64,000 nucleotides of DNA from the NCBI RefSeq assembly GCF_904846235.1, contig NZ_CAJGZN010000008.1, forward strand, positions 88,068 to 152,067, read 5' to 3'. Under the pieces are notes generated by a model that was not told the DNA's origin, searched no databases, and saw only the letters and a program-made list of their open reading frames with translations. The position numbers were made by a program, and so were the translations under genes. Positions 54,201 to 63,375 of this stretch are shown piece by piece (within the stretch, counting starts at the first letter, position 1; the number at the start of each line of letters is the position of its first letter). Source of the DNA: Psychrobacter immobilis. Lineage in GTDB: Bacteria; Pseudomonadota; Gammaproteobacteria; Pseudomonadales; Moraxellaceae.

Positions 54201-56054
54201 ATATTCTTGCATCCAGATAGGCTGCTCTGGCAAGTCAAACTCATAAGTCTGTGCTGAGATAACTGACACACCAAAGTTTTCAAGTATTGGTAGCACTTTT
54301 GACAAGATAACCGGTTGCTCGCGACCGTATAGCTTTAGGTGGAGCTGGTTACGTGCATCGCCTGTCGACTGGTATAAGTGCCAAAGCATCGGTTGCTCTG
54401 CGGTTAGTCCCGCCAAACGCTTAGTGTCTTCAACTGCAGTACGAGCATCAAAACGCTCTTGGTAGGCAGCAGGAATATAGTTTAAGAAACGACGATTTAA
54501 AGCATTGGCTTGTTGCTCGCCTACATTGTCGAGGAGCATTTTTTGATAATTATCATCCCATGATTGCATGAGTGCTGATAATTTGGCTTCAAGTGTGGCG
54601 ATATTGACGTCGTTTACTTGACCAGGTACGGTACGCACGTGGACATGCACACGAGCATGCGCAGATTCATTGAACTCAGTAGTAAACCCTGAAGACATAC
54701 CGTTATAGGCGTCTTTTAGGACGTTTTGTACTTTGATACGTAGCTCGGTGTTGAACTTATCACGCGGGATATAGACCAAGCACGAAACAAAACGCTGATA
54801 ATGGTCAATACGGCTAAATAGACGTAAGCTCTTCTTGTCTTGTAGTTGAGTAATGCCCGAAACAATTGGATATAGCTCTTCGACGCTGGCTTGGAACAAA
54901 TCATCACGCGGTAAAGTGTTAATCACATGCATCATCTTGTGATGAGCATGACCGTCACGTGGTAAGTCCGCCATCGCCATAATCTTATTGGCTTTTTCGC
55001 GCAACAGCGGTATTTGCTGTACAGTGAGCTGATAGGCTTGTGACGTAAGCAAACCGATAAAGCGGTATTCACCAATTAGGTTACCGTTATCATCGAACTT
55101 ATGAATGCCCAAAAAGTCCATATATACTGAACGATGCACAGGTGATACACGGCTTGATTTAGATAGCATTAATACGCGTGGCTCAGTCAATAATTGCTTT
55201 AATCCTCTAGGCAACTGGCTAAAGCTTTCTGATAGCTTGTCTTTTTCAGAACCACGTAATAGACCCAGACCACTGTTACCAATCGCAAATAAATCCAAAT
55301 CGGTCGGCTCAGAAGTCACTTCGATAGACTGACCACCTTCCAAGCGGTATTCACGATACCCTAAGAATATGAAGTGATCGTCTAAGATCCAATCTAAAAA
55401 TGCTTGGATTTCTTGTTGTGAGTAGAATACTTCTGGTAGCGGCTTCGTTGAAAGCTCCGTTTTGATGTCGTTCAACTGCGCACGCATCTGTTTCCAGTCG
55501 CCAACGACCGTATCAAGCGTGTCAATTTTTGACATAAGCATCTGTTGAAGTGCTTCCAAGTCTTCGTTGTCTTGGTAAGCAATTTCACAATGAATCAATG
55601 ACATATGTGAAGTGGCACTTTCATGTGCGCCTTCGATATGGGTGATATCACCATTTTCATCACGCTCAACACTGATAATGATGTTGTAAGTACGATGAAC
55701 ATCGATACCTTCAGCTTCTAGGCTCATCAAAATCGTATCAACTAAGAATGGTCTATCATAAGCTGCGATTTGAATGACAGTGTGCGAGCTATGAAAGTGC
55801 TGCTCTTCTGCTGCTGGGTTTAGTACTGTCAGCTGCGGCTTGCTGCCGTCGTAAGCTTTGAGTAGTGTAAAGTGATGTAGCGCCATGCCCGCCAAGTCAG
55901 CATTACTAATCGCCTCTGCAGTTTCTTGATGCAGCGGCTGATAATAGCTATGAATAAAATGATCAAATAGTGATTTGTCTTTTTGTACATAACTGGTAGC
56001 AATATCGCTTATCTGACTAATGCGCTCTTTTGCGATACTGAGGGAGTTTGGCAT
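51207..56054 (-). CDS. NAD-dependent glutamate dehydrogenase, large (180-kDa) class
   Basis: This 1615-residue protein matches the L_180 class of NAD-specific glutamate dehydrogenases, which convert glutamate to 2-oxoglutarate and ammonia. The N-terminal half contains ACT-like regulatory segments (RPFLVDTILMSLEAEGIDVH). The catalytic core has RGGKVARGGLRWSDRMEDF, KNAVIVPVGSKGGF and VGYDHKAMGITARGGWESV. A longer frame reaches 56090; the ATG at 56054 has AAGGA eight bases upstream and is preferred. This enzyme could also dispose of the glutamate family carbon produced from hydroxyproline. It is a single-gene unit. Confidence 0.94.
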   Translation of the reverse strand: MPNSLSIAKERISQISDIATSYVQKDKSLFDHFIHSYYQPLHQETAEAISNADLAGMALHHFTLLKAYDGSKPQLTVLNPAAEEQHFHSSHTVIQIAAYDRPFLVDTILMSLEAEGIDVHRTYNIIISVERDENGDITHIEGAHESATSHMSLIHCEIAYQDNEDLEALQQMLMSKIDTLDTVVGDWKQMRAQLNDIKTELSTKPLPEVFYSQQEIQAFLDWILDDHFIFLGYREYRLEGGQSIEVTSEPTDLDLFAIGNSGLGLLRGSEKDKLSESFSQLPRGLKQLLTEPRVLMLSKSSRVSPVHRSVYMDFLGIHKFDDNGNLIGEYRFIGLLTSQAYQLTVQQIPLLREKANKIMAMADLPRDGHAHHKMMHVINTLPRDDLFQASVEELYPIVSGITQLQDKKSLRLFSRIDHYQRFVSCLVYIPRDKFNTELRIKVQNVLKDAYNGMSSGFTTEFNESAHARVHVHVRTVPGQVNDVNIATLEAKLSALMQSWDDNYQKMLLDNVGEQQANALNRRFLNYIPAAYQERFDARTAVEDTKRLAGLTAEQPMLWHLYQSTGDARNQLHLKLYGREQPVILSKVLPILENFGVSVISAQTYEFDLPEQPIWMQEYELTLEHVDTVNMQVVRGQFEDSLKQIWAGRVESDSFNELVLTTKLDTYDVVVLRALSRYMLQARAPFSSAYIQQTVVKNSDISVALGSLFDARMNPKYSLDTRQEKAATIQEQITAALADVDSLDEDRILRWYLDLINAMVRTNFYQVDSDGQRKDRLSFKFLAADIPNLPKPKPMFEIFVYSPRVEAVHLRGGKVARGGLRWSDRMEDFRTEVLGLVKAQMVKNAVIVPVGSKGGFIVKTKSMADGREAFQAEGIACYQTFLRGMLDVTDNIVDGNIVPPANTVRHDEDDPYLVVAADKGTATFSDIANALAAEYNFWLDDAFASGGSVGYDHKAMGITARGGWESVKRHFRMRGMDIQNRDDFTVVGIGDMSGDVFGNGMLLSAHTKLVAAFNHLHIFIDPNPDTAASYAERARLFELPRSSWADYEASLISQGGGIFSRQDKTIAISPEMKSLFDISEDSLAPNDLISALLRAPVDLIWNGGIGTYVKSANETHADVGDRANDSLRIDGNELRAAVVGEGGNLGLTQQGRIEYAQTGGRIYTDAIDNSGGVNCSDHEVNIKILLGKVVEQGDMTLKQRNELLESMTDTVAELVLRQNYLQPQAIELSHIRAAANLSDHQRFIQMLESEGRLDRAIEYLPSDEEIAKRQKADTGLTNPELAVVLAYGKMWVYDNLLLSDLPDDPYFINELRKYFPDELASRFFDEMTEHRLHREIISTYLTNSVVNRLGIEALFRLFEETDQSLATIVRGYAISRDVFNVSRAWKALESLDNQVEATLLLNLELRLRDSLERGVVWFINAFGQNLQVADMISRFSESVEKLTKPSGFIEQQFAQYLQEDTKRLMQKDLSDNDATLFAMLPYHVDALDAALLAEQYERPVDEIATLYFEAYQVLQLDWMMENIASLPQQDYWDRRARHALVNELSRSLRLLMDAVLSKPDAKQAFSEWRARHVDQLAAVTTEMNKLDELHSNDEEGQIGLSTLSVLMSELSGLVTK

Positions 56055-56509
56055 TTCCTGCGTCCTTTTTTTATAGATTTGGTTTAACATTTATTTATTT
56101 AAGTTTATCGATTTAGATTGACTACTGTTACTGCATATTCATCATTGGTGCAACGGTGCAGTATTTCCATTCACGCGACTTATTTTATTTTTATAACAGT
56201 TAGAAACTTTCTCCTTTTTTGCTCTTATTTTTTATTAATATGTAGCCATCAGAATTTAATACTACCAATATAGTGAAGTGTAACGCACATAAGGCGCGAG
56301 CTAAAGTGTACAACATCATTTCATGAATCAGCGATGTGTCGATAACCTTTACTAATGAGACAATGCATTTTTAGACATCGATATGGATGATTCGGTGCTG
56401 GCAGACGGATACTCATGGTAATTGAAGGCGTTTTTTTGTTAGAATATGCCAACATATTTAAGAGCGTACGACTCGCTCACTATTAACTTTAATGCTAAGG
56501 GCAAAAGGT
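56055..56509. other. 455-bp divergent intergenic region before purD
   Basis: No gene was found. A possible extended -10 promoter for purD, TG-T-TAGAAT, lies at 56437-56445. The rest is AT-rich, with nothing else recognised. Confidence 0.5.
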
Positions 56510-57829
56510 ATGATGAATATTTTGGTGGTTGGCTCAGGTGGTCGCGAACACGCACTGGCATGGCAATGTGCAAAAGATGACAATGTAAAAAATGTCTACA
56601 TCGCTCCTGGTAATGCTGGCACCGCCCTTGAGCCTAAATGCCAAAACGTTACGCTAGAGTCTACCGACGCTGACGCAGGCGAGCATAGTGCGGTTATCGC
56701 GTTTTGTCAAAATAATGATATCGACATGGTAATTGTCGGTCCAGAAGCGCCTTTGGTTACGGGTATTGTTGATGCTTGTCGTGAAGCAGGTATCAAAGCA
56801 TGGGGCCCAACAGCATACTGTGCACAGTTAGAAGGCTCAAAAACTTTTGCTAAAGAGTTCATGGAGCAAAACAACATTCCAACCGCTGCTTATCAAGGTT
56901 TTACAGACGCAGTCGCTGCCAAAGCCTATGTCGATGAGCAAGGCGCGCCTATCGTTATCAAAGCAGATGGTCTTGCTGCAGGTAAAGGCGTCATCGTTGC
57001 TGAAACGATCGAACAAGCACATGAAGCTATCGACGATATGTTAGCGGATAATAAGTTTGGTGATGCTGGCAGCCGCGTGGTTATCGAGCAGTTTTTACAG
57101 GGTGAAGAAGCCAGCTTTATCTGTATGATTGATGGTGATAACATCTTGCCAATGGCAACCAGCCAAGATCACAAACGTGCTTTTGAAGGTGATACTGGTC
57201 CGAATACTGGCGGTATGGGTGCCTACTCCCCTGCTCCAGTTGTTACCAGCGATGTCCATACCAAAGTCATGCAGCAAGTGATTCAACCAGTAGTTGATGC
57301 CATGAAAAACGCAGGCCATCCTTATACTGGATTCTTATACGCTGGTCTTATGATTGATAAGGCAGGCGACCCGTATGTCATCGAGTTCAATTGCCGCTTT
57401 GGTGATCCAGAAACGCAGCCTATCTTAATGCGTTTGCAGTCATCAATGGTCGATTTGGTCGCACAAGGTTTGGCAGGTCAATTACCTAGTGAAGCCAAAT
57501 GGGATGCGCGCCCTGCTCTAGGTATTGTCGTTGCATCAAAAGGCTACCCTGAAACTTCATCTAAAGGTGATGTGATTGCTGGCTTGCCAGAACTAGATCC
57601 TAACAACGACGAAGCTGTTAAAGTTTTCCATGCTGGCACGGCATTTTCTAACGATAAGGATAAAGAAGTCGTCACAAATGGCGGGCGCGTCTTATGTGTG
57701 ACTGCGCTAGCAGATAGTATTTCTGATGCTCAGCAAGCCGCATTAGCAGTCACTGCTGCTATTAGTTTCGATGGTGCGCAGTATCGCCGTGATATTGGTC
57801 ACCATGCCATCACTCGCGAAAAGGCTTAG
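56510..57829 (+). CDS. purD: Phosphoribosylamine-glycine ligase (PurD)
   Basis: This 439-residue ATP-grasp enzyme catalyses the second step of purine synthesis, making glycinamide ribonucleotide. Markers are MNILVVGSGGREHALAWQ at the start, the ATP-grasp loop VIKADGLAAGKGVIVA, EGDTGPNTGGMGAYSPAPVV and CRFGDPETQPILMRL. The longer frame to 56492 has no ribosome binding site; the ATG at 56510 has AAGGG eight bases upstream, and an ATG at 56513 is equally close to the family start. It is not linked to other pur genes here. A terminator follows. Confidence 0.95.
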   Translation: MMNILVVGSGGREHALAWQCAKDDNVKNVYIAPGNAGTALEPKCQNVTLESTDADAGEHSAVIAFCQNNDIDMVIVGPEAPLVTGIVDACREAGIKAWGPTAYCAQLEGSKTFAKEFMEQNNIPTAAYQGFTDAVAAKAYVDEQGAPIVIKADGLAAGKGVIVAETIEQAHEAIDDMLADNKFGDAGSRVVIEQFLQGEEASFICMIDGDNILPMATSQDHKRAFEGDTGPNTGGMGAYSPAPVVTSDVHTKVMQQVIQPVVDAMKNAGHPYTGFLYAGLMIDKAGDPYVIEFNCRFGDPETQPILMRLQSSMVDLVAQGLAGQLPSEAKWDARPALGIVVASKGYPETSSKGDVIAGLPELDPNNDEAVKVFHAGTAFSNDKDKEVVTNGGRVLCVTALADSISDAQQAALAVTAAISFDGAQYRRDIGHHAITREKA

Positions 57830-58266
57830 CAGCTAAGGCATACTAAAAAACATATTGAGTAATGTCTTAGGCAATATTTTAGATAATGCGAAGGTTTCGC
57901 TCAATATGTTTGATTAATAATACCTCTGTATTTTATAGCTCCATATCATTATTCGACCTAGCATCATGCTAGGTCTTATTTTTTAGTATCTTTTTGACAC
58001 TTAGCTATTGGCTATAAATAGATTTCACTAAGTTTTAATAACCAGTGAACTTGCTAGAAAACTCTAGGTATTTATGAATCATACTCAAATTAGTAAGCAC
58101 CTATTTATCAATAGTTACCACTAGATATTAGCTTACAAAGTAACTATCAATGGCCAGCTCAGGCTCATAAAACCAACGCGCTTTATATGATACAATTTTG
58201 TACCTGTGCATCACGTCTCCCTTGTATTGTAGGTTTCGAACCCGCAAATCAATACCAATTGGATGA
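57830..58266. other. 437-bp intergenic region with purD terminator
   Basis: Apart from the purD terminator no feature is supported. It must hold the promoter of the ABC1-family gene downstream. A plus-strand stretch near 58230 (GGTTTCGAACC) resembles a tRNA T-arm by chance, but no tRNA can be folded around it. Confidence 0.5.
57955..57985 (+). terminator. Terminator after purD
   Basis: GACCTAGCA (57955-57963) pairs with TGCTAGGTC (57967-57975), followed by TTATTTTTT. Confidence 0.82.
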
Positions 58267-59673
58267 ATGATTATACTTATGGCAAATGATACGTCTAAAC
58301 CTTTTAGCAACAAGCAATCAATCGATAGCCTAAAAACCTCAGGGTTTGATCGTCGTATGTCGATTGCAAAAACTTCTTTGAATATTGGTCGTCGTTGGGC
58401 GGGTAATAGCGTGTCTGGTATGTTCTTAAACAAAGAGGCACGTACTGCACGTAATCAGGCGTTTATGGAAACTCAGGCAAATTATCTGGCATCAGAGCTG
58501 GGTAAATTGAAAGGTTCGGTCGTCAAGATTGGTCAAATGCTAGCGATTTATGGTGAGCACATACTGCCGCCAGAGATCACGCGCGCTTTGCAAACCCTTA
58601 ATGATGATACGGCGACATTGACTTGGCCAACGATTGAACAAACATTACGCCAGTTACTGGGCAACAAACTAAACGAGCTAGACATTGATCCTGTCCCCAT
58701 CGGAACCGCTTCTCTTGCTCAAGTGCACCGTGCGACCGTACTCGCCACTGGCGAACAAGTTGTGTTAAAAATTCAGTATCCGGGTGTGGCAGATGCTATC
58801 AACTCTGATCTTGCATTGTTCAAAAGATTATTAAAAGTAAGTAATATCGTCCCTCAAACACGCGCACTCGATGCTTGGTTTGAGGAAATACGTGACCTAC
58901 TCCATCACGAAGTCGATTATGAAGCGGAAGCGGCTACGACAGAGCGTTTTTACGAGCGTTTAATCGATGATCCGCGCTATATCGTACCTAAGATTAATCG
59001 CACTTATTCTAAAAAACGTCTGCTATGTATGTCATACGAGCCAGGTATCACTGTGGTCTCAGAAGCACTACAATTATTACCTCATGAACGCCGAAATGCC
59101 ATTGGTCAAGCGGCCATTGAAATCATGATGCAAGAGATTTTTGTATGGGGTGAAATGCAGACCGATCCTAACTTTGGTAATTATTTAGTGCGTGTGAGCG
59201 AAAACGAAGAAGATATTGATAGATTGGTTTTGCTAGATTTTGGAGCGATTCGTCAATTTGATGGCAACTTATTAACGATTGCCCGTGGTCTACTACGCGC
59301 AGGATATCGCCATGATCAGCAAGCAATGAGCCTTGCTATGAAAGGATATGACTTTTTCGATAGCATGAGTAATAAAGTTCGTTCAGATATTGCCTCATTA
59401 TTTTTGCTTGCTACCGAGCCTTTTAGTGACCCTGAGAAAAACGCTAATATTCCTAGCGAATGTTTGGATGAGCAGAATCGCTATATTTGGGCTAACAGTA
59501 AACTACATTCACGCTTATCTACTACGGCCACACGCGCAATGCAGTCTTTTGAATTTAATCTACCACCAAAAGAATTTATGTTTATTAGCCGCAAGTTTAT
59601 CGGTGCATATACCTTTTTGACTGTTTTAGATGCGCACACCAACTCTAACAGCCTCGTAAAACCTTATTTATAA
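58267..59673 (+). CDS. ABC1/AarF/UbiB-family atypical kinase
   Basis: This 468-residue protein belongs to the ADCK/UbiB protein-kinase-like family. It has KIGQML (the KxGQ motif), PIGTASLAQVHRA, the lysine strand EQVVLKIQYPG, TDPNFGNYLV as the catalytic loop, and LLDFGAIRQF as the DFG motif. UbiB itself is about 546 residues and has C-terminal membrane spans, absent here, so this is a relative rather than UbiB. Family members support lipid-quinone biology and act as ATPases. The start may also be the ATG at 58279. Confidence 0.88.
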   Translation: MIILMANDTSKPFSNKQSIDSLKTSGFDRRMSIAKTSLNIGRRWAGNSVSGMFLNKEARTARNQAFMETQANYLASELGKLKGSVVKIGQMLAIYGEHILPPEITRALQTLNDDTATLTWPTIEQTLRQLLGNKLNELDIDPVPIGTASLAQVHRATVLATGEQVVLKIQYPGVADAINSDLALFKRLLKVSNIVPQTRALDAWFEEIRDLLHHEVDYEAEAATTERFYERLIDDPRYIVPKINRTYSKKRLLCMSYEPGITVVSEALQLLPHERRNAIGQAAIEIMMQEIFVWGEMQTDPNFGNYLVRVSENEEDIDRLVLLDFGAIRQFDGNLLTIARGLLRAGYRHDQQAMSLAMKGYDFFDSMSNKVRSDIASLFLLATEPFSDPEKNANIPSECLDEQNRYIWANSKLHSRLSTTATRAMQSFEFNLPPKEFMFISRKFIGAYTFLTVLDAHTNSNSLVKPYL

Positions 59674-59688
59674 ACCGTGCAAATTTTG

Positions 59689-59713
59689 AGCCGTCTTTTA
59701 GTGACGGCTTTTT
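59689..59713 (+). terminator. Terminator after the ABC1-family gene
   Basis: AGCCGTC (59689-59695) pairs with GACGGCT (59703-59709), followed by TTTT. Confidence 0.8.
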
Positions 59714-59809
59714 AATGTTTTAATTTTATCTGCTTAGGCTATTTTATATCTAATACTATTACCTTTATCGTAGAGCACTGACATAAGCTTTGCATGTTTA
59801 CTTAGGCTA

Positions 59810-60484
59810 TTATTTTTCGCTTATAGCACTTACCTGCCAATCATCAAATCTTGTCTTATACCACTTTGGCTTACGAATACTTAGCTCCCAACACACTTCT
59901 TGTCGGGCAAGGTATTTCACTTCGAAATGAGTGCGCTGACTGGTCGCTGGTACTCGAGAACGTGTTGATGGTAGACACCACACTTTAGTTGCTTGGTATT
60001 CTGCATTGTCCATATAGGATTCGATATTAGTGACTAATATCACTTCTCCGCCCACATGCAAGCGTGATAATAAAAACTCAAAAAAAGGCATATTCAGCCA
60101 TTGCTGATTTGGATTGTGCTGTTCAGGATTGGGATAAAGAATGAAGATTTTAGCCAAGCTATTCGGTTTAATGGCATGCACTGTCCATGCAATCGCATCC
60201 GCATGAATCGCATCTAGGTTTGATAGATTTTGTAAAGTGGCTAATTTTGAGAATGCTTCAAATTTATTACGCGTGCGTTCAATGGCTATCAGATGCTTGT
60301 CAGGATTTTGTGCGGCAAAGCTAAGTGCATGCTTACCCTTCCCTGCCCCAATCTCTAGCATTAACGGTTTTTCATTTTTATTGTCATTAATAATATTTGG
60401 AATAATAAAGTCACGCGGTGCTGACAGTTTTTGTGGTTGAAAGGCACGCTCTTGCTGATGCGTGAGATCAATATTGTCGGTCAT
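59810..60484 (-). CDS. Divergent TrmB-like SAM-dependent methyltransferase
   Basis: This 224-residue protein resembles tRNA (guanine-N7)-methyltransferase TrmB. The SAM motif reads LEIGAGKGKHALSFA, followed by IAIERTRNKF and, near the C-terminus, RTHFEVKYLARQEVCWEL. In canonical TrmB a basic PDPWPKKRH stretch follows the fourth strand; here it is YPNPEQHNPNQQW, with most basic residues lost. The substrate may therefore differ from tRNA guanine-46. AAGGA lies six bases before the ATG. The gene is divergent from yacG. Confidence 0.75.
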   Translation of the reverse strand: MTDNIDLTHQQERAFQPQKLSAPRDFIIPNIINDNKNEKPLMLEIGAGKGKHALSFAAQNPDKHLIAIERTRNKFEAFSKLATLQNLSNLDAIHADAIAWTVHAIKPNSLAKIFILYPNPEQHNPNQQWLNMPFFEFLLSRLHVGGEVILVTNIESYMDNAEYQATKVWCLPSTRSRVPATSQRTHFEVKYLARQEVCWELSIRKPKWYKTRFDDWQVSAISEK

Positions 60485-60673
60485 CTACTATCCTTAAAGC
60501 ATTTGTCTTTTGTCATTATTCGGCCCCATGCTATTATATAGTCAATCCAATTGAATAGTAATACAGCGACAGCAAGTACGCCTCGTTTCGTCGTAATTTA
60601 AATGACGGATGCGTTTTATGCTTGTGTCGTATGCAACCTATACTAATAACATTTAGGACATTGCTCTTTTCTT

Positions 60674-60865
60674 ATGACTGACTCTACTGCAAATACGCCC
60701 CCAAAGACCTACCCTTGTCCACGTTGCGGTGCCCAGACAGCTTGGCAAGACAATAAATATAAGCCGTTTTGTAGCAGTCGCTGCAAGCTGATCGACTTAG
60801 GTGCTTGGGCAAACGAAGATTACACCTTACCTGCAGAAACCACGCCTTTTTCTGACGAGCTATAA
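60674..60865 (+). CDS. yacG: DNA gyrase inhibitor YacG
   Basis: This 63-residue zinc protein has four cysteines in two pairs: CPRCG near residue 15 and CSSRC near residue 33. The tail [16 protein letters not shown] is typical of YacG. The protein binds GyrB and blocks gyrase binding to DNA in Escherichia coli. Its usual neighbour is coaE/coaBC or zapD; here it stands before argD, 40 bases apart. Confidence 0.92.
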   Translation: MTDSTANTPPKTYPCPRCGAQTAWQDNKYKPFCSSRCKLIDLGAWANEDYTLPAETTPFSDEL

Positions 60866-60905
60866 CCCACACTCTCACTCAATTATTATACCAAGGATGT
60901 TTTAC

Positions 60906-62087
60906 ATGTCTGCTACTTACCTGATGCCCACTTATAATCGTCAACCAATCAGCTTTACACGCGGTGCAGGCAGTTGGCTCTATACCAAAGATGACACGCC
61001 TTACTTAGATGCCTTGACTGGTATTGCGGTATGCGGCTTAGGACACTGTCATCCACAAGTCACTGACGCGATTCAGCAGCAAGCAGGTACGCTAATTCAT
61101 ACGAGCAACTTGTTTGGCATCGATTGGCAAGAGCGTGCTGGAGAGATACTATGTACCACCGCCCAAATGGACAGCGTGTTTTTTGCCAATAGCGGCGCCG
61201 AAGCCAATGAAGCTGCATTAAAACTGGCACGTTTATACGCGTACAAACAAGGTTTTAAACGTCCAAAAGTTATCGTCATGGAGCAATCGTTCCATGGTCG
61301 TACGTTATTATCTTTGTCAGCTACTGCAAATCCAAAGGCGCGCGAAGGGTTTTATACACTAGCTGAAGACTTTATTCGTGTGCCATTTGGCGATATCGAA
61401 GCTGTCAAACAAGCTGCTCAAGAACATGATGATATCTGCGCTATCTTTGTAGAGCCGATCCAAGGCGAAGGCGGCCTGAATACTGCAGCTAATGGCTTCA
61501 CTTATCTTGAAGAGCTGCAAGCGGAATGTGACGCTCATAACTGGCTATTTATGCTGGATGAAGTGCAAACAGGTAACGGCCGTACGGGTAAATACTTTGC
61601 TTATCAACACAGCAACGCTCGTCCTGATGTATTGACGACGGCCAAAGGTCTAGGTAATGGTTTCCCAGTTGGTGCGTGCATGGTCCGTGGCCGTGCTAAT
61701 GGTCTGTTTGGTGCTGGTAGTCATGGCTCTACTTATGGTGGTACACCATTGGCCAGCCGTGTGGTGCATAGCGTATATGACGTGCTAGCAAATAGTAATA
61801 TTATGGAAAACGCAGTGACTGAGGGTTTATTCATTAGAGAAAGTATCGTTGATACATTTGGCCAACATGGCGTTAGCAGTCGCGGTGCAGGTATGATGAT
61901 TGGTATCGCGCTACCTGAAGACATGGATTGTAGCCAACTGGTGGATCGTGCCCGTGATGAGCAAAAACTAATCATCAACGTGACGGGTGGTCATGTTGTA
62001 CGTTTGCTACCGCCGCTTAACATGAGCCGTGATGAAAGCACACAAGTCGCTGAGCGTTTAATCAACCTATTAAAGCCATCATTTTAA
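60906..62087 (+). CDS. argD: Acetylornithine aminotransferase (ArgD)
   Basis: This 393-residue PLP-dependent class III aminotransferase acts in arginine synthesis and usually in lysine synthesis too. The ATG at 60906 has AAGGA eight bases upstream; the long frame to 60801 lies inside yacG. Motifs are GAGSWLYTKDDTPYLDALTG, FFANSGAEANEAALKLAR, FVEPIQGEGG, FMLDEVQTGNGRTG and TTAKGLGNGFPVGA with the PLP-bound lysine. The N-terminus and length match ArgD. A terminator follows. Confidence 0.93.
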   Translation: MSATYLMPTYNRQPISFTRGAGSWLYTKDDTPYLDALTGIAVCGLGHCHPQVTDAIQQQAGTLIHTSNLFGIDWQERAGEILCTTAQMDSVFFANSGAEANEAALKLARLYAYKQGFKRPKVIVMEQSFHGRTLLSLSATANPKAREGFYTLAEDFIRVPFGDIEAVKQAAQEHDDICAIFVEPIQGEGGLNTAANGFTYLEELQAECDAHNWLFMLDEVQTGNGRTGKYFAYQHSNARPDVLTTAKGLGNGFPVGACMVRGRANGLFGAGSHGSTYGGTPLASRVVHSVYDVLANSNIMENAVTEGLFIRESIVDTFGQHGVSSRGAGMMIGIALPEDMDCSQLVDRARDEQKLIINVTGGHVVRLLPPLNMSRDESTQVAERLINLLKPSF

Positions 62088-62116
62088 AGCAGGCTTCAAT
62101 ATTAGTAATAGACAAT

Positions 62117-62155
62117 AAAAAAGCCTATAGATGATTCATTATCTATAGGCTTTTT
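62117..62155. terminator. Terminator after argD
   Basis: AAGCCTATAGAT (62121-62132) pairs with ATCTATAGGCTT (62141-62152), with T following on the plus strand and A before it. Confidence 0.88.
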
Positions 62156-62211
62156 GCTAACTGCTTATTGCTAACTGCTAACTGCTTATTGCTAACTGCT
62201 AACTGCTAACT
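62156..62211. repeat. 7-bp tandem repeat, eight units
   Basis: The unit GCTAACT occurs six times with two interspersed GCTTATT variants, in the order A B A A B A A A. It starts directly after the argD terminator and ends 32 bases before the end of the LysR gene. Being non-coding, it may be a variable-number repeat. Confidence 0.85.
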
Positions 62212-62242
62212 GAAAACGTTTCGTGCGTAGTGAGAACAACAC

Positions 62243-63142
62243 TTAATTCGCATGGAAGTACTTTTTCAATACTTCTAGACAACGAGTAATTTTAGCTGGC
62301 TGTTGGTCGCGATTTAAAGTGACCGCATATAGCACAAAGCTTGGTAATTGATAGCCAGTCAACACTTCTACTAGTTCTCCACTTTCAAGCTCTTTTTTGA
62401 CGTCCATTTCTAACATTCTAATCAACCCGTGACCTTCTTTAGCCAACGTCGTTGCCATAAACACGTTGTTGGTATAGATACGTGAGTTCATTTTGACACG
62501 CGTTTTTTTGCCAGTTTCAGTCTGAATCATATCGATCTGATTGGCATCTTTCATGATTTCAATACAGATTAATTGATGCTCAGCCAAATCTTTAGGCGTA
62601 TTTAGCTTACTGTGCTGACGCAAATACTGAGGTGAGGCAACCAATAGTTGGCGCACATCGGTCAATGGATGACTGCTCAAACTAGAATCATTAATCGATG
62701 GGCTCATGCGAATAGCAATATCAATACGCTCATCAATCATATCAATATAATGATTGTCAGCTAGATAGGTGACGCTAAGATCATCATGTGCCGCCATCCA
62801 AGTAGAGAGTGCTGGCAGTATATGATTAACACCAAGCTCAGGAGTGGTCGATACACGCAAGCTACCTGCTAGCTCATCACGCAATTGATTAACTTTGATA
62901 CGTCCTTGCTCCGCTGCACTGACGACATCTTTTGCCGCTTCATAAAAGCTCTCGCCAGCTTCTGTTAAGCTTAGCTTACGAGTTGAGCGATGTAGCAACA
63001 CCACGCCAAGCTCGTTCTCTAGCGAACGAATTTGCTGACTGACTGCACTGGTTGTAATACCTAGCTCACGTGCTGAGCCACTAAAAGAGCCATGTCCGAC
63101 CACACTGGCGAACACAGCCATACCGCGTAAATTATCCAACAT
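62243..63142 (-). CDS. LysR-family transcriptional regulator
   Basis: This 299-residue regulator has the LysR winged helix-turn-helix (GSFSGSARELGITTSAVSQQ, then LENELGVVLLHRSTRKLSLT) and the periplasmic-binding-like effector domain (RISTTPELG-like, with LADNHYIDMIDERIDIAIRM). It resembles the CrgA/DmlR-type subgroup. AGGTGAG precedes the ATG. No target operon lies divergently next to it within the window, so its role is unknown. Confidence 0.9.
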   Translation of the reverse strand: MLDNLRGMAVFASVVGHGSFSGSARELGITTSAVSQQIRSLENELGVVLLHRSTRKLSLTEAGESFYEAAKDVVSAAEQGRIKVNQLRDELAGSLRVSTTPELGVNHILPALSTWMAAHDDLSVTYLADNHYIDMIDERIDIAIRMSPSINDSSLSSHPLTDVRQLLVASPQYLRQHSKLNTPKDLAEHQLICIEIMKDANQIDMIQTETGKKTRVKMNSRIYTNNVFMATTLAKEGHGLIRMLEMDVKKELESGELVEVLTGYQLPSFVLYAVTLNRDQQPAKITRCLEVLKKYFHAN

Positions 63143-63375
63143 ATTCTCACCTAAACGTCATTTCAGTTTTTAATATAACTTAACCATTATAACGACTTTA
63201 CATTCATCTTATCGTTATCAAATGGTTCTCTCTTGTTTGATAAATATATTTTGACCCGTAATAAAAACGAAAATATCAAGGTGATATATTGCTATCACCT
63301 TGATATTTAATATAAAACTACGTTCAATATATAAATATACTTTTAGATATCTTGAGCAATCATTGCTCCAAAATC

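Noticed and set aside
58225..58260. Possible tRNA T-arm (GGTTTCGAACC) upstream of the ABC1-family gene
   Set aside because: No matching acceptor, D or anticodon stems could be placed around it, and no CCA end is present.
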